A stretch of DNA of 64,000 nucleotides from an uncultured Oleispira sp. GTDB taxonomy: Bacteria > Pseudomonadota > Gammaproteobacteria > Pseudomonadales > Oceanobacteraceae. The notes under the pieces were generated by a model. That model did not search any database, was not told the DNA's origin, and was given only the letters and a program-made list of their open reading frames with translations. Of this stretch, positions 1 to 8,261 are shown one piece after another. The DNA lies in assembly GCA_913019965.1 (NCBI GenBank), contig CAJVZR010000001.1, positions 1 through 64,000 of the forward strand, read 5' to 3'. Made by a program: the position numbers and the translations under genes. Within the stretch, counting starts at the first letter, position 1, and each line of letters begins with the position of its first letter.

Positions 1-3
1 ACT

Positions 4-498
4 ATGACAGCGCTCGTTGGAATCATTATGGGCTCTAAAAGTGACTGGCCAACCATGAAGCATGCAGCCGACATGCTCGATTTGTTGGAAGTACCTTATG
101 AAGTAAATGTAGTTTCTGCTCACCGAACTCCCGATTTATTGTTCGATTATGCAAAAAATGCTCAAGGCCGTGGACTGAAGGTCATTATTGGTGGTGCTGG
201 TGGCGCCGCTCACCTTCCGGGTATGTGCGCTTCTCAAACGGTATTACCAGTATTAGGTGTGCCAGTAAAATCACGCGCCTTAAATGGCATCGATTCGCTA
301 TTATCCATCGCCCAAATGCCTGGTGGTGTTGCCGTTGGTACATTGGCTATTGGTGATGCAGGTGCGAAGAATTCAGGACTATTGGCTGCACAGATTCTTG
401 CGACCAGTGATAATGCGTTATCTGAACGTATTAGCCAGTTCCAAAAAAATCAAACCGAAACGGTTTTAAGCCAACCTGATCCACGAGTAGAAGCTTAA
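4..498 (+). CDS. purE: N5-carboxyaminoimidazole ribonucleotide mutase PurE
   Basis: PurE moves the carboxyl group of N5-CAIR to C4, giving CAIR in cytosolic purine biosynthesis. The 164 residues match the usual class I length. Visible family motifs are [10 protein letters not shown] near the N-terminus, SAHRTPD around residue 39 and [12 protein letters not shown] around residue 63, which form the nucleotide and carboxylate pocket. The start lies three bases inside the window, so the ribosome binding site and any upstream partner cannot be seen. The stop codon TAA shares its last base with the ATG of purK, so the two are translationally coupled. Identification is secure. Confidence 0.97.
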   Translation: MTALVGIIMGSKSDWPTMKHAADMLDLLEVPYEVNVVSAHRTPDLLFDYAKNAQGRGLKVIIGGAGGAAHLPGMCASQTVLPVLGVPVKSRALNGIDSLLSIAQMPGGVAVGTLAIGDAGAKNSGLLAAQILATSDNALSERISQFQKNQTETVLSQPDPRVEA

Positions 499-1598
499 TG
501 AATCCTGCTATTGAAAAGCCAGAAGTAAAGACTCTCGGTATTTTAGGTAACGGTCAACTGGGTCAAATGTTAGCAACTAGCATTGCTGAGCAAACCAATC
601 TGACGGTAAATCTATATGATTTGCGCGCCTATGATGAAACCAGTTTACAACAGTTTTTAAATGCTAATGATCGCATCTCTTATGAGACTGAAAATATTCC
701 AGCGCATATCGTTATTCAGATGGAAAGCGTTGAAAGTAAAGTTTACCCAAGCTTAACTGCGCTTAAAACATTCCAAAATCGCTTAACCGAGAAAAATGCA
801 CTGCGTGCGGCTGGCATCGCAACTGCAGAATTTCATGCAGTCAATTGCTTAGCGGATATTCACGATGCCGTGACTAAGCTTGGTCTACCAATTATAATGA
901 AAACCACTACCGAAGGTTATGATGGTAAAGGCCAATTTGTATTACGCCAACCATCTGATGCAACAGCAGCTTGGGCGGAAATTGGTAATCGCGAATTAAT
1001 TGCCGAAGCATTTGTGCCCTTTATCCGTGAAATATCCGTTATCGGATGTCGCAGTGAAACGGGTGAAATCAACGTCTGGCCAATGACCGAAAATATCCAT
1101 CACGAAGGTATTTTACGTTATTCATTGTATCCTGCGCATGGCTTTAGCAAAGAGAAACAAGCCATTGCTGAGCGCTACATTGAACAAATTGCCAACAGCT
1201 TAGACTATGTCGGCACCATTACATTAGAGTTATTTGAAACAGAAGATAACTTAATCGCTAACGAAGTCGCTCCTCGAGTACATAACTCAGGCCACTGGTC
1301 GATTGAAGGCGCTAAAACCAGCCAATTCCGAAATCACATGCTTGCGGTTACCGGCCAGGAAATTACCGCAACGGATTCGCTCTACCCGGCTGTTGCCATG
1401 ATCAATGTCATTAGCGATGAAACGCCGACAGAAGCAGCTAACGGGATGTCAGATACTCATGTACACAGTTATGGCAAAGAAGCACGCCCTGCTCGTAAAC
1501 TGGGTCATGTGACGATCACTGCAGACAATAGTGATGATCGCGATAAGAAGATAACTCAACTAGAAGGCTTAATCCCTGAAGGTGTGTGGTCTAAATAA
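498..1598 (+). CDS. purK: N5-carboxyaminoimidazole ribonucleotide synthase PurK
   Basis: PurK uses ATP and bicarbonate to carboxylate AIR to N5-CAIR, the substrate of PurE encoded just upstream. The 366-residue protein has a Rossmann-like N-terminus (LGILGNGQLGQMLA), an ATP-grasp domain with KTTTEGYDGKGQF around residue 135, and the conserved NEVAPRVHNSGHW segment around residue 255 that binds metal and substrate. The ATG overlaps the purE stop (TAATG), fixing the start. A bidirectional terminator follows 18 bases after the stop, ending the transcription unit. Confidence 0.97.
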   Translation: MNPAIEKPEVKTLGILGNGQLGQMLATSIAEQTNLTVNLYDLRAYDETSLQQFLNANDRISYETENIPAHIVIQMESVESKVYPSLTALKTFQNRLTEKNALRAAGIATAEFHAVNCLADIHDAVTKLGLPIIMKTTTEGYDGKGQFVLRQPSDATAAWAEIGNRELIAEAFVPFIREISVIGCRSETGEINVWPMTENIHHEGILRYSLYPAHGFSKEKQAIAERYIEQIANSLDYVGTITLELFETEDNLIANEVAPRVHNSGHWSIEGAKTSQFRNHMLAVTGQEITATDSLYPAVAMINVISDETPTEAANGMSDTHVHSYGKEARPARKLGHVTITADNSDDRDKKITQLEGLIPEGVWSK

Positions 1599-1615
1599 GC
1601 GTTTGTTAATTTAGC

Positions 1616-1657
1616 AAAAAAAAACGCCGCCTTGATCATATCAAAGCGGCGTTTTTT
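1616..1657. terminator. Bidirectional intrinsic terminator after purK
   Basis: The arms AACGCCGC (1623-1630) and GCGGCGTT (1646-1653) pair, and the stem extends inward through TTGAT/ATCAA past one mismatch. A T-run follows on the plus strand and an A-run precedes, so it can serve both purEK and the convergent lipoprotein gene that ends at 1680. Confidence 0.85.
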
Positions 1658-1679
1658 ATATCTATGTTTATTCGATCAA

Positions 1680-2396
1680 TTATTCACTCAGCAAACAGTT
1701 GCCCCACTCGCATCGTACCAGTATGTAGCTTTTATCTGGGCATTGAACGTCATACACTTCGTTAGGCCAATCCGCTTTTATCGCTTTCACTTTAGCACCA
1801 GGGCAACCTGAACGCTTCGCTAGCTTTTCTACAACATATAATGAACGACCAAACTTACGCTGATTTTTAACCGCTACCGCCGCCGCTTTCTCTTCTAGTG
1901 ATTTCCCGTTGCGCTGAGATCGACGCTGCAGATCAACCAGCGTTGGATAAAACTGATTATTATCACGAAGATCATAATCACCATCATTGAACTTAGACAG
2001 CATATTTAAACATAGCTTTTGCCGATCACCACTCTCAGCCAAGATTCCTTGCATTTCAGCTACCGCATCCTCAACAACTTGTGTTGTTAGACCTAGCGCA
2101 ATATTCGCACCGGTTACATCACGATCCCCAGAGACTAGCATAATTTCACGGGTTAAACCGTAATCAGCACCTTCAACAAAAGCTCCGTTACGACGCCACC
2201 AGTTTTTCTTAGCCTGCCACGCCGCTTGCTTAACCTTGCCATTCATATCTTTGCAGTGATCAACCCAAAGTCTTAGCTGCACATCGGTTTGCAGTGCGTA
2301 ATACACCGCTTGGCCGGTAGAAGATTGCGGTGCTGATGAGCAACCAACAAGAATTGACAGGATTAACCCGGTCAAAAGCACTTTTAAAGATAACAT
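1680..2396 (-). CDS. Putative lipoprotein of unknown function
   Basis: A 238-residue protein starting with a basic, hydrophobic signal peptide and a lipobox (LVGC, Cys about residue 19, followed by SSAPQ), so it should be a diacylated lipoprotein. Ser at +2 favours outer-membrane sorting by the usual Lol rule. The mature part is Trp- and Cys-containing (WVDHCKDMNGK, KNWWRRNGAF) and ends with a Cys-rich stretch (VQCPDKS, VRCEWGNC) that could form disulfides. I do not recognise a domain. It converges on purEK and is followed by their shared terminator. The real gene is supported by the signal and by the terminator position. Confidence 0.75.
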   Translation of the reverse strand: MLSLKVLLTGLILSILVGCSSAPQSSTGQAVYYALQTDVQLRLWVDHCKDMNGKVKQAAWQAKKNWWRRNGAFVEGADYGLTREIMLVSGDRDVTGANIALGLTTQVVEDAVAEMQGILAESGDRQKLCLNMLSKFNDGDYDLRDNNQFYPTLVDLQRRSQRNGKSLEEKAAAVAVKNQRKFGRSLYVVEKLAKRSGCPGAKVKAIKADWPNEVYDVQCPDKSYILVRCEWGNCLLSE

Positions 2397-2453
2397 GAGC
2401 CTTCCTTTGAAATTATAAATAAGGGGTAAAACGATTATTACTAATAGTAGAAC

Positions 2454-2747
2454 TTAAGGAGCATTGCAGCCAGCAGATGCAGCGACTTTTTCAAACCACT
2501 GACCAGCCATTTCTGCATCAAAAGGCCACTCTAGCACTAAGCCTGAAACGTCGTCTAATAAGACAGGGATTTTTTCACCATATTGATCAAGCCAGCTTGG
2601 TTGATCAATGATGTCTTGTTCGTAGATTTCAAAGCTCGCTTGCTGGGCTAATGCCAGAATATCTTGCCTTGAGAATACTTGCTGAAGGACACCTTGAGCT
2701 AACTCACATAAGTGGCATGCTTCAGTTGATAATAATAGAATCGCCAA
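2454..2747 (-). CDS. Glutaredoxin family protein (DUF836-like)
   Basis: A 97-residue thioredoxin-fold protein with a redox motif CHLC at residues 11-14 (STEACHLCELA) and the cis-proline segment KIPVLLDD, followed by a C-terminal WPF/W helix. This matches the short DUF836 glutaredoxin-like family, of unknown substrate. Translation must start at a TTG (2745-2747), because the CxxC lies only 11 residues in and no in-frame ATG precedes it. The Shine-Dalgarno is weak. It reads in the same direction as the lipoprotein gene 57 bases further on, and they may be co-transcribed. The family call is strong; the role in thiol redox is inferred. Confidence 0.8.
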   Translation of the reverse strand: MAILLLSTEACHLCELAQGVLQQVFSRQDILALAQQASFEIYEQDIIDQPSWLDQYGEKIPVLLDDVSGLVLEWPFDAEMAGQWFEKVAASAGCNAP

Positions 2748-2820
2748 GAATTATACTCTTTCCGTATTGATAACAAAGACGCGAGTATAAAGTGGTTAAA
2801 GTGGATTTCCAATAAGGATA

Positions 2821-3963
2821 TTAAGTCAGTAAGTTCGACATCATATCTTCACGAACATCCACCGCATTCGACAAACCTTGATTATAAGCCTGAAAAATAT
2901 CTTTTAGATGATCATCAGGAAATAACTGATCAACTAAGTCGTTGAGCAATTTTTGAGGATCTTCAAACGATTTTGCTTGTTCCATTGCAGATAAATAATC
3001 GTCGTTATAGCCCAGCAATGAAGAAGATAGATTTTCTAACTCTGGTGTCGGAAGCTTAGGTTGCACAGAATTGTACGCACGACTCACAGAGCTAAAGGAT
3101 TCTTGGCGTAAATTCAGACTCATTGAAGCTAATTCATTACCATCAAAGCCCAATTGCATTGCTTGCTCTAATGCCCCGCCTAAATCACCACTGAAGAAGC
3201 TATTACTGAGTTTTTCGACATCTTTCAATAAATTGCCTAGCGCCTCTTGCTCACCTTCGTCCAAGCTGCCCAGGACATCCATCTGCCATTCCATTCCCTG
3301 CTCAAAACCTGCGGCAGTAATCAACTGATGACCCTCTTGGGCACCATATGAAAAAGAAGAAGAGGATTGCATAAAACTCAGAGAAATCTTATCACCATCT
3401 TTAGTCATTAATTCTAGCGACATAGAGTTTTGCTGACTGGCTTGGCTTGAATAACGGCTTGAACCATTAAACGCAGGCATTGTAGTGCTTACTTTCTGCT
3501 CAGAACCATCATCGACCCCTAATGCTAGCTGATCTAAGCCGACACCAATTAATTCTCGACCTTGGTCAATTTCAGCTTTTAGTTCATCATCCAGCAACCC
3601 CATATCTTTTAGCTGCTGTTCCGCTTGATCATAACCCTTAGCAATACCTTCTTTTGCGGCATTTAAGCGTTGCTGAATACGAGATTCGTCGGCACCCTGA
3701 GCGCGTAATTGGTCCAGACCTTTCTGTACGTGATTAAGCATAGTCGTTGCGACTTCTTGAGCATCTTTTTTGTCTCCTAGCTGTAATCCTGAAGTAGAGA
3801 CCCCCGTTGCCTGACCAACACCACGCTTGACGTTTTCATTTAATACATCGGATGATTTTGCTTCATGACGGGCAGCCTGCTGATCATGAGCATTGGCCGA
3901 ATTACCCTGGTATTGATTAGGCTGAACATTAATAAGGTTAGGATTGAAATGCATAGCAGTCAC
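2821..3963 (-). CDS. DUF5610-type protein
   Basis: A 380-residue hydrophilic, acidic protein without a signal peptide or membrane segment. Its N-terminal third (SSDVLNENVKRG... through ELIGVGLDQLAL) has the helical Q/A/E-rich pattern of DUF5610 proteins found in marine gammaproteobacteria. The region around residues 160-240 is Ser-rich and beta-like (SLSFMQSSSSFSYG). The C-terminal half is helical. No enzyme motif is visible and the function is unknown. It is followed downstream by the DUF836 gene in the same orientation. Recognition of the domain is from memory of the family pattern. Confidence 0.7.
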   Translation of the reverse strand: MTAMHFNPNLINVQPNQYQGNSANAHDQQAARHEAKSSDVLNENVKRGVGQATGVSTSGLQLGDKKDAQEVATTMLNHVQKGLDQLRAQGADESRIQQRLNAAKEGIAKGYDQAEQQLKDMGLLDDELKAEIDQGRELIGVGLDQLALGVDDGSEQKVSTTMPAFNGSSRYSSQASQQNSMSLELMTKDGDKISLSFMQSSSSFSYGAQEGHQLITAAGFEQGMEWQMDVLGSLDEGEQEALGNLLKDVEKLSNSFFSGDLGGALEQAMQLGFDGNELASMSLNLRQESFSSVSRAYNSVQPKLPTPELENLSSSLLGYNDDYLSAMEQAKSFEDPQKLLNDLVDQLFPDDHLKDIFQAYNQGLSNAVDVREDMMSNLLT

Positions 3964-4040
3964 CGGATTGAATTGCGCTATAGGCTATATCGGCCATTCA
4001 ATCCAGTGCTTTAACAAATAAACAAAATTATTTAATACTG

Positions 4041-5156
4041 CTATTCTACCGGATTAGGGCACTCAAACCTTGCACGATCAAGCTTACAGCGTACTTTGCG
4101 CTGAATGGTCAACATGCCTGCGTCATAATAGTCAGCATCTCTTAACTCGATTCTGGCCTGCTGCATCATCACTTCATAATCTTGTTTTTCTTTATCAGGA
4201 ATCTCAATCCACCAATGCTCAGGTATTTCACCCGTTTGTAGATTTAATTGATTGATAATTCGATCAAAGCCCTTTTGAAAGCCTTCTCTAATTAACTGAG
4301 CCACTTCCGTAGGAAACTTATCCTTTAGCGCTACCATCTGCATACTGGCCTGTGAGAACGGATAATTGATGATGCCGCCATCCGGTTCCATACCTCGATA
4401 CAACTCCATAAAGGAATACGCTACCAATGGCGCAGGAAGTACATCAACAGCGCCGTTATTAAACTTATTCGGCGCACCAACTAGACTAGAGGGTACTGGC
4501 GTAGCCCCCAGTTTTAATACCATCTTTGCTTGCGTAGAATCATAATCTAAAACCGCAATTCGCTTACCCGCGGCCTTCGTTAACGAGTTAATCTTTCGAT
4601 CATTAACAAAGATATAAGCGGCACCAGCGGGTGCAATACCTAATATGGTATAACGCTCGGTTTCAAACTTACTCGCCATTTTGGGATTAGTCAGTACGCG
4701 TAGTAAGAGTTTCATGTGCTTGATCGTTGGCAAAGCACCAACGGAGTCGATTGTGCCACTGAATTTATTAAATGTTCGGGCTTTCATCCCTGTCATAAAC
4801 GCAGCATCACAGCGGCCTGCTTTTAACTCTTCCGCTAATATGGATTCACTGGTATAGGCCTCCATGTCCACTTGAATGCCCAAATTCATGAGCTCTGTTT
4901 TCTGGTCTTGAGCCGCGGTAAAAATTGGCCCTGAGCGTCCAGCGATGTCCCAGATACAGATACGGCGCTTCGATAATGCTTTATTTTTCCATTGCTCAGG
5001 ATAAAGCTGTTTGATCGCCTCGATACGCTGCTCGATTGCAACGGATGTATTCATTGCTGTCGTTCGTAAAGCTTGCTGCCCTTCTGAAACACTGGCTTTG
5101 GCAGTGAAAAAAGCCAGTGACAGACATACACCGAACCCTACTCGTAATAACCCCAT
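4041..5156 (-). CDS. Putative periplasmic solute-binding protein (DUF6091-like)
   Basis: A 371-residue exported protein with a typical signal peptide ending near AKA (residues 1-21). The core resembles periplasmic ligand receptors of the TRAP/TAXI type: RICIWDIAGRSG, ELKAGRCDAAFMTG, GAAYIFVNDRKIN, RIAVLDYDSTQAK and a C-terminal helical part. It likely binds a small ligand in the periplasm. A good Shine-Dalgarno (AGGAAA) precedes the ATG. No permease gene adjoins it, so either it pairs with a distant transporter or it is a sensor or receptor. The ligand cannot be told from sequence. A terminator stands between it and the upstream exported-protein gene, so it has its own promoter. Confidence 0.7.
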   Translation of the reverse strand: MGLLRVGFGVCLSLAFFTAKASVSEGQQALRTTAMNTSVAIEQRIEAIKQLYPEQWKNKALSKRRICIWDIAGRSGPIFTAAQDQKTELMNLGIQVDMEAYTSESILAEELKAGRCDAAFMTGMKARTFNKFSGTIDSVGALPTIKHMKLLLRVLTNPKMASKFETERYTILGIAPAGAAYIFVNDRKINSLTKAAGKRIAVLDYDSTQAKMVLKLGATPVPSSLVGAPNKFNNGAVDVLPAPLVAYSFMELYRGMEPDGGIINYPFSQASMQMVALKDKFPTEVAQLIREGFQKGFDRIINQLNLQTGEIPEHWWIEIPDKEKQDYEVMMQQARIELRDADYYDAGMLTIQRKVRCKLDRARFECPNPVE

Positions 5157-5190
5157 GATATTTCCTATCTTTTTTATTTTTATTATAAGT

Positions 5191-5217
5191 AAAAAAAAAG
5201 CCGCATAAGCGGCTTTT
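5191..5217 (-). terminator. Intrinsic terminator after the chalcone-isomerase-like gene
   Basis: AAAAGCCGC (5196-5204), loop ATAA, GCGGCTTTT (5209-5217). On the minus strand the hairpin is followed by nine T residues, placed just after the stop codon at 5237. Confidence 0.85.
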
Positions 5218-5236
5218 CTACACGGTTAGCAAGGTA

Positions 5237-5800
5237 TTAAGCTTCACCCAACATATCTTCTTTTAAGTCGTCCTGCACAGGATCGTCAGACAACCAAATA
5301 CCAAACAATGCTTTTTTGAACGATAGACCCGGCACTACAACTTTCACTTCACCGTTACGGATTACGCTAACACCTTGACCAGGTAGGTACTGTAAGTCAA
5401 AAACATCTTTATCGGCTACTGCATCACGGAAAGCACCAATTAACAATTCAACTTCCGATTGAATTGGCGTTAAATTGCCACCAGTTGACTTAACAAAGCC
5501 ATCCAGAGTTGCTTCACTCATTTTTTCACCGTCAATCAGAGAAGAAGTAATGTATAAACGAATAGTCATCGCTTCATCAGCACCGATTAATGCATCTGCA
5601 TCGGTGCTTTTTTGGTTAAGGTATAAAGCCCCAACATACAAATTTAAGAAAAACTTAGAACGAATACCGGCGCCATTAAGGGCCAAGGATTGATCTGCGA
5701 CTTGAATGCTATCTGCAATATCAACGTCATTGATCATTTTTGCTTGAGTGAATGGCGCAATAGCCAAACAAACGAATAAAGTCATCGCTATACGTAACAT
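5237..5800 (-). CDS. Exported chalcone isomerase-like protein
   Basis: A 187-residue protein with a cleavable signal peptide (MLRIAMTLFVCLAIAPFTQA). The mature part fits the bacterial chalcone-isomerase-like fold: LNGAGIRSKFFLNLYVGALYL, MTIRLYITSSL, and a C-terminal PGLSFKKALFGIWLSDDPV. The bacterial members are not shown to act on chalcones; the role is unknown, presumably periplasmic or bound to the envelope. I chose the ATG at 5800, not an in-frame upstream start at 5881, because it has an AGGA ribosome binding site and begins a proper signal peptide. The gene ends in its own terminator. Confidence 0.8.
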   Translation of the reverse strand: MLRIAMTLFVCLAIAPFTQAKMINDVDIADSIQVADQSLALNGAGIRSKFFLNLYVGALYLNQKSTDADALIGADEAMTIRLYITSSLIDGEKMSEATLDGFVKSTGGNLTPIQSEVELLIGAFRDAVADKDVFDLQYLPGQGVSVIRNGEVKVVVPGLSFKKALFGIWLSDDPVQDDLKEDMLGEA

Positions 5801-5942
5801 GGAAGGTCCTTTTATATTTTTTATTAAGGTAGGTAAGAATGTGCATCTTTTATATTGATCATAAGGCTTAATTGCAAGCACTTTAGGTCTATTTAGGCCG
5901 ATTTAAAACATTCTACAGGTTTTTATTCGGCCTAATGTGTCA

Positions 5943-6407
5943 TTATCGGAATCCAGCTAGATTTTTCGCAACAAATTTAAGTGTTAACTCAATTAAATTC
6001 TCACCGGCATCATGAAACCTCTCATCACACTCAGCAATTTCATCCACTAACTCACTGGCCAGCTGATCGAAGGTATCTATGCGCTTTTCTTCATCATCAG
6101 GCACTATTCCATCAGGGAAATAGTTAGCTATTTGCTGAACAACAGCATGTGATCTTTTTGCTCGGATTTTCTCAAGCGAGGCCAACATATCCAAAAAGAT
6201 AGCGCCGGCATCGTGATGAAAGAGTTGGCCGAAACCACCGTTTTCCATCTCACGACTGAGACTATCAATACAAAAAATCGTCTTTTCTGCATCGGTTAGG
6301 GATTGGTATCCCACATCAGCCTGTCGATCAAAAACGACATCTGTAATTTGTAAAAATGCATCGGTCTCATCGGCAGCATCTAACGCTGCCTGAATCTCCA
6401 TATTCAT
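5943..6407 (-). CDS. DMP19/DUF4375 family protein
   Basis: A 154-residue acidic cytosolic protein. The segment LTDAEKTIFCIDSLSREMENGGFGQLF (split here only by description) contains the conserved 'E-x-x-NGGF-Q-F' signature of the DMP19 (DNA-mimic) and DUF4375 families, followed by HHDAGAIFLDMLASLEKI. The Neisseria DMP19 protein is a DNA mimic that blocks a repressor; that role is not established for other members. No partner regulator is adjacent. It reads divergently from the flavodoxin-fold gene at 6553. Confidence 0.72.
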   Translation of the reverse strand: MNMEIQAALDAADETDAFLQITDVVFDRQADVGYQSLTDAEKTIFCIDSLSREMENGGFGQLFHHDAGAIFLDMLASLEKIRAKRSHAVVQQIANYFPDGIVPDDEEKRIDTFDQLASELVDEIAECDERFHDAGENLIELTLKFVAKNLAGFR

Positions 6408-6552
6408 CTGTGCCCTACTCGTTAATTAGATTAATCTGATGTTACAATTTTTGATGTGGGATAATTTAGCCTAACTGACGTACTTTGACAAAATTTTTCT
6501 ATAAATAGAACATAGGTTCTTTATATTCACGATAAAAAAGGCCGTATATCGA

Positions 6553-7032
6553 ATGACCCAAGTAGCAAAAAATTTACTCATCGTTAGCCACGCCCCCTCA
6601 AAAAACACCCAAAGATTAGCCCAAGAGCTTCATCATGCAGCGTCTTCTGCTACCTCACCCAACCAACCTTTATTGGTAAAACACATACCCGCCTTAGATG
6701 CTAATGCCTCGGACGTAATAGCCGCGGATGCCATCATATTAATGACCCCTGAAAACCTAGGTTATATGAGCGGTGGCATGAAAGACTTTTTTGATCGGAC
6801 ATACTATCCCTGCCTAGAGGAAAAACAGGGCCTACCGGTTTGCGCACTCATTCGCGCAGGCAGTGATGGCACTGGTACAAAACGCGCTTTAGAAACCATA
6901 ACAACCGGTTTAAGGTGGCGCTGGGTTCAAGAGCCTATTATCTGCCGAGGTCAATGGGATACAGACTTTATCCGCCAAGCTGAAGAGCTAGGGACTGCAA
7001 TGGCAATTGCCTTACAAGAAGGAATGATTTGA
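6553..7032 (+). CDS. Flavodoxin-fold / NAD(P)H-dependent FMN reductase-like protein
   Basis: A 159-residue protein with an N-terminal FMN phosphate loop (IVSHAPSKNTQRLAQEL, residues 10-26) and the flavin-side motif LMTPENLGYMSGGMKDFFDRTYY around residues 64-86. It should bind FMN and act as a small cytosolic oxidoreductase or electron carrier. The substrate is not deducible. It stands alone, divergent from the DMP19-like gene, with 145 bases between the two. The downstream 195 bases hold nothing I can name apart from a repeated GGTACGG heptamer (7170-7176 and 7219-7225), the second copy abutting the next start codon. Confidence 0.75.
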   Translation: MTQVAKNLLIVSHAPSKNTQRLAQELHHAASSATSPNQPLLVKHIPALDANASDVIAADAIILMTPENLGYMSGGMKDFFDRTYYPCLEEKQGLPVCALIRAGSDGTGTKRALETITTGLRWRWVQEPIICRGQWDTDFIRQAEELGTAMAIALQEGMI

Positions 7033-7227
7033 AACAGATTATTGCAAACCGTATCAAACTGACAATATTTGTCACAAAATACCTAATTCCTTTAACAATC
7101 AATACTCTAGCAAACCTCTATAGTATCAATACGCCTTTATTCATGCGGTTTTAAGCCCCAATCAAATTTGGTACGGTTTTTGATATATGAATTGTATAAA
7201 ACAGTTGTTATATAAAAAGGTACGGCA

Positions 7228-7467
7228 ATGAGTAACAAGCAGGACTCAAACGTCATTCATATTGACTTCCATGCTCGTAAAGCACACAAGAAAAGTAATG
7301 GTACGCAAGCATTCTCTCAGCTGATTGGTAATGTAATTACACCCGTTGACGAGGGCCCCGATGAATGGCCAGAAGATTTAACCCCGAGAGAGCGTTGTGA
7401 CCAACTCAAGCGTGACTTAGAGTTTCTTCGCCAGATGAATGATATCCCTCCGGCGAAAAAATATTAA
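7228..7467 (+). CDS. Conserved-looking small hypothetical protein
   Basis: A 79-residue hydrophilic protein with no signal peptide. The N-terminus (VIHIDFHARKAHKK) is basic, and the C-terminal half (PDEWPEDLTPRERCDQLKRDLEFLRQMN) is predicted helical with a coiled-coil-like spacing. I do not recognise it. It looks real because it has a Shine-Dalgarno-like AAAAAGG before the ATG, normal codon use, and an intrinsic terminator eight bases after the stop. It may be a small regulatory or nucleoid-associated protein, but that is a guess. Confidence 0.65.
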   Translation: MSNKQDSNVIHIDFHARKAHKKSNGTQAFSQLIGNVITPVDEGPDEWPEDLTPRERCDQLKRDLEFLRQMNDIPPAKKY

Positions 7468-7475
7468 TAATAAAT

Positions 7476-7503
7476 AAAAAAGCCCGCGACTGCGGGCTTT
7501 GTT
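7476..7503. terminator. Bidirectional intrinsic terminator between the small ORF and arsH
   Basis: AAGCCCGC (7480-7487), loop GACT, GCGGGCTT (7492-7499), with an A-run before and a T-rich run after. It can end both the 79-residue gene and the convergent arsH gene. Confidence 0.85.
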
Positions 7504-7532
7504 CTTTTCACTCATTAAATAGTTAACTATTA

Positions 7533-8246
7533 CTAGAGCCCTTCGGCCCCGGAAGCTGCGGATACGTTCCCCGCCCTCTCTGCATATTCTTCTTTATTTT
7601 CTGAGTAGCGATGAGTCAAAAACTCTGCATGATCTCGAGTTAACAGAGTAAAACGAAATAATTCTTCCATTACATCGACAACTCGATCTCGATAAGACGA
7701 ATCCTTCATCGAACCATCATCGTTGAATTCTTTCCAGGCCATGGCTACAGAAGATTGATTAGGAATCGTCAGCATACGCATCCAACGACCCAGTACACGT
7801 AAGCTATTCACCGCATTGAAGGACTGCGAACCACCACTTACCTGCATAACAGCAAGCGTACGCGCCTGAGTCGGACGTACACTGCCTAAACTTAACGGAA
7901 TCCAATCAATCTGATTTTTAATCACCGAAGTAATGGTGCCGTGCAGTTCTGGGCTTGACCACACCATGCCTTCAGACCACAGCGCTAATTCATGTAGTTC
8001 TTTTACTTTAGGATGATCGTAACTTTCACGATCAAACATTGGCAATTCGCTAGGATCAAAGATTTTCACTTCAGCGCCAAAGCTCTCTAAAATCGCGGCA
8101 GCTTCTAGTGTTAACTTTCTGCTATAGGACTCTGCGCGTAAAGATCCGTACAACATCAAGATACGCGGCGAGTGGTGAGAAGCTGGCTTAGCAAAACTCG
8201 CTAAAGTTTCTTCTACAGTATGCTCGGGTGCATAAGGGTGTGACAT
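7533..8246 (-). CDS. arsH: ArsH-type NADPH-dependent FMN reductase
   Basis: A 237-residue flavoprotein. The FMN loop [13 protein letters not shown] (residues 33-45) and the ArsH-typical segment [20 protein letters not shown] around residue 98 are clear, and the length is that of ArsH. ArsH enzymes reduce quinones and oxidise trivalent organoarsenicals with NADPH. No arsR, arsB or arsC lies nearby, so arsenic function is less certain here, and a general quinone or azo reductase role is possible. The gene lies 15 bases after ygiQ on the same strand and is probably co-transcribed with it. Confidence 0.88.
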   Translation of the reverse strand: MSHPYAPEHTVEETLASFAKPASHHSPRILMLYGSLRAESYSRKLTLEAAAILESFGAEVKIFDPSELPMFDRESYDHPKVKELHELALWSEGMVWSSPELHGTITSVIKNQIDWIPLSLGSVRPTQARTLAVMQVSGGSQSFNAVNSLRVLGRWMRMLTIPNQSSVAMAWKEFNDDGSMKDSSYRDRVVDVMEELFRFTLLTRDHAEFLTHRYSENKEEYAERAGNVSAASGAEGL

Positions 8247-8261
8247 ATTTCTTCCTTGCCT

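Noticed and set aside
6485-6530. TTGACA-like promoter upstream of the flavodoxin-fold gene
   Set aside because: TTGACA is at 6485-6490, but no -10 box lies at 16-18 bases spacing.
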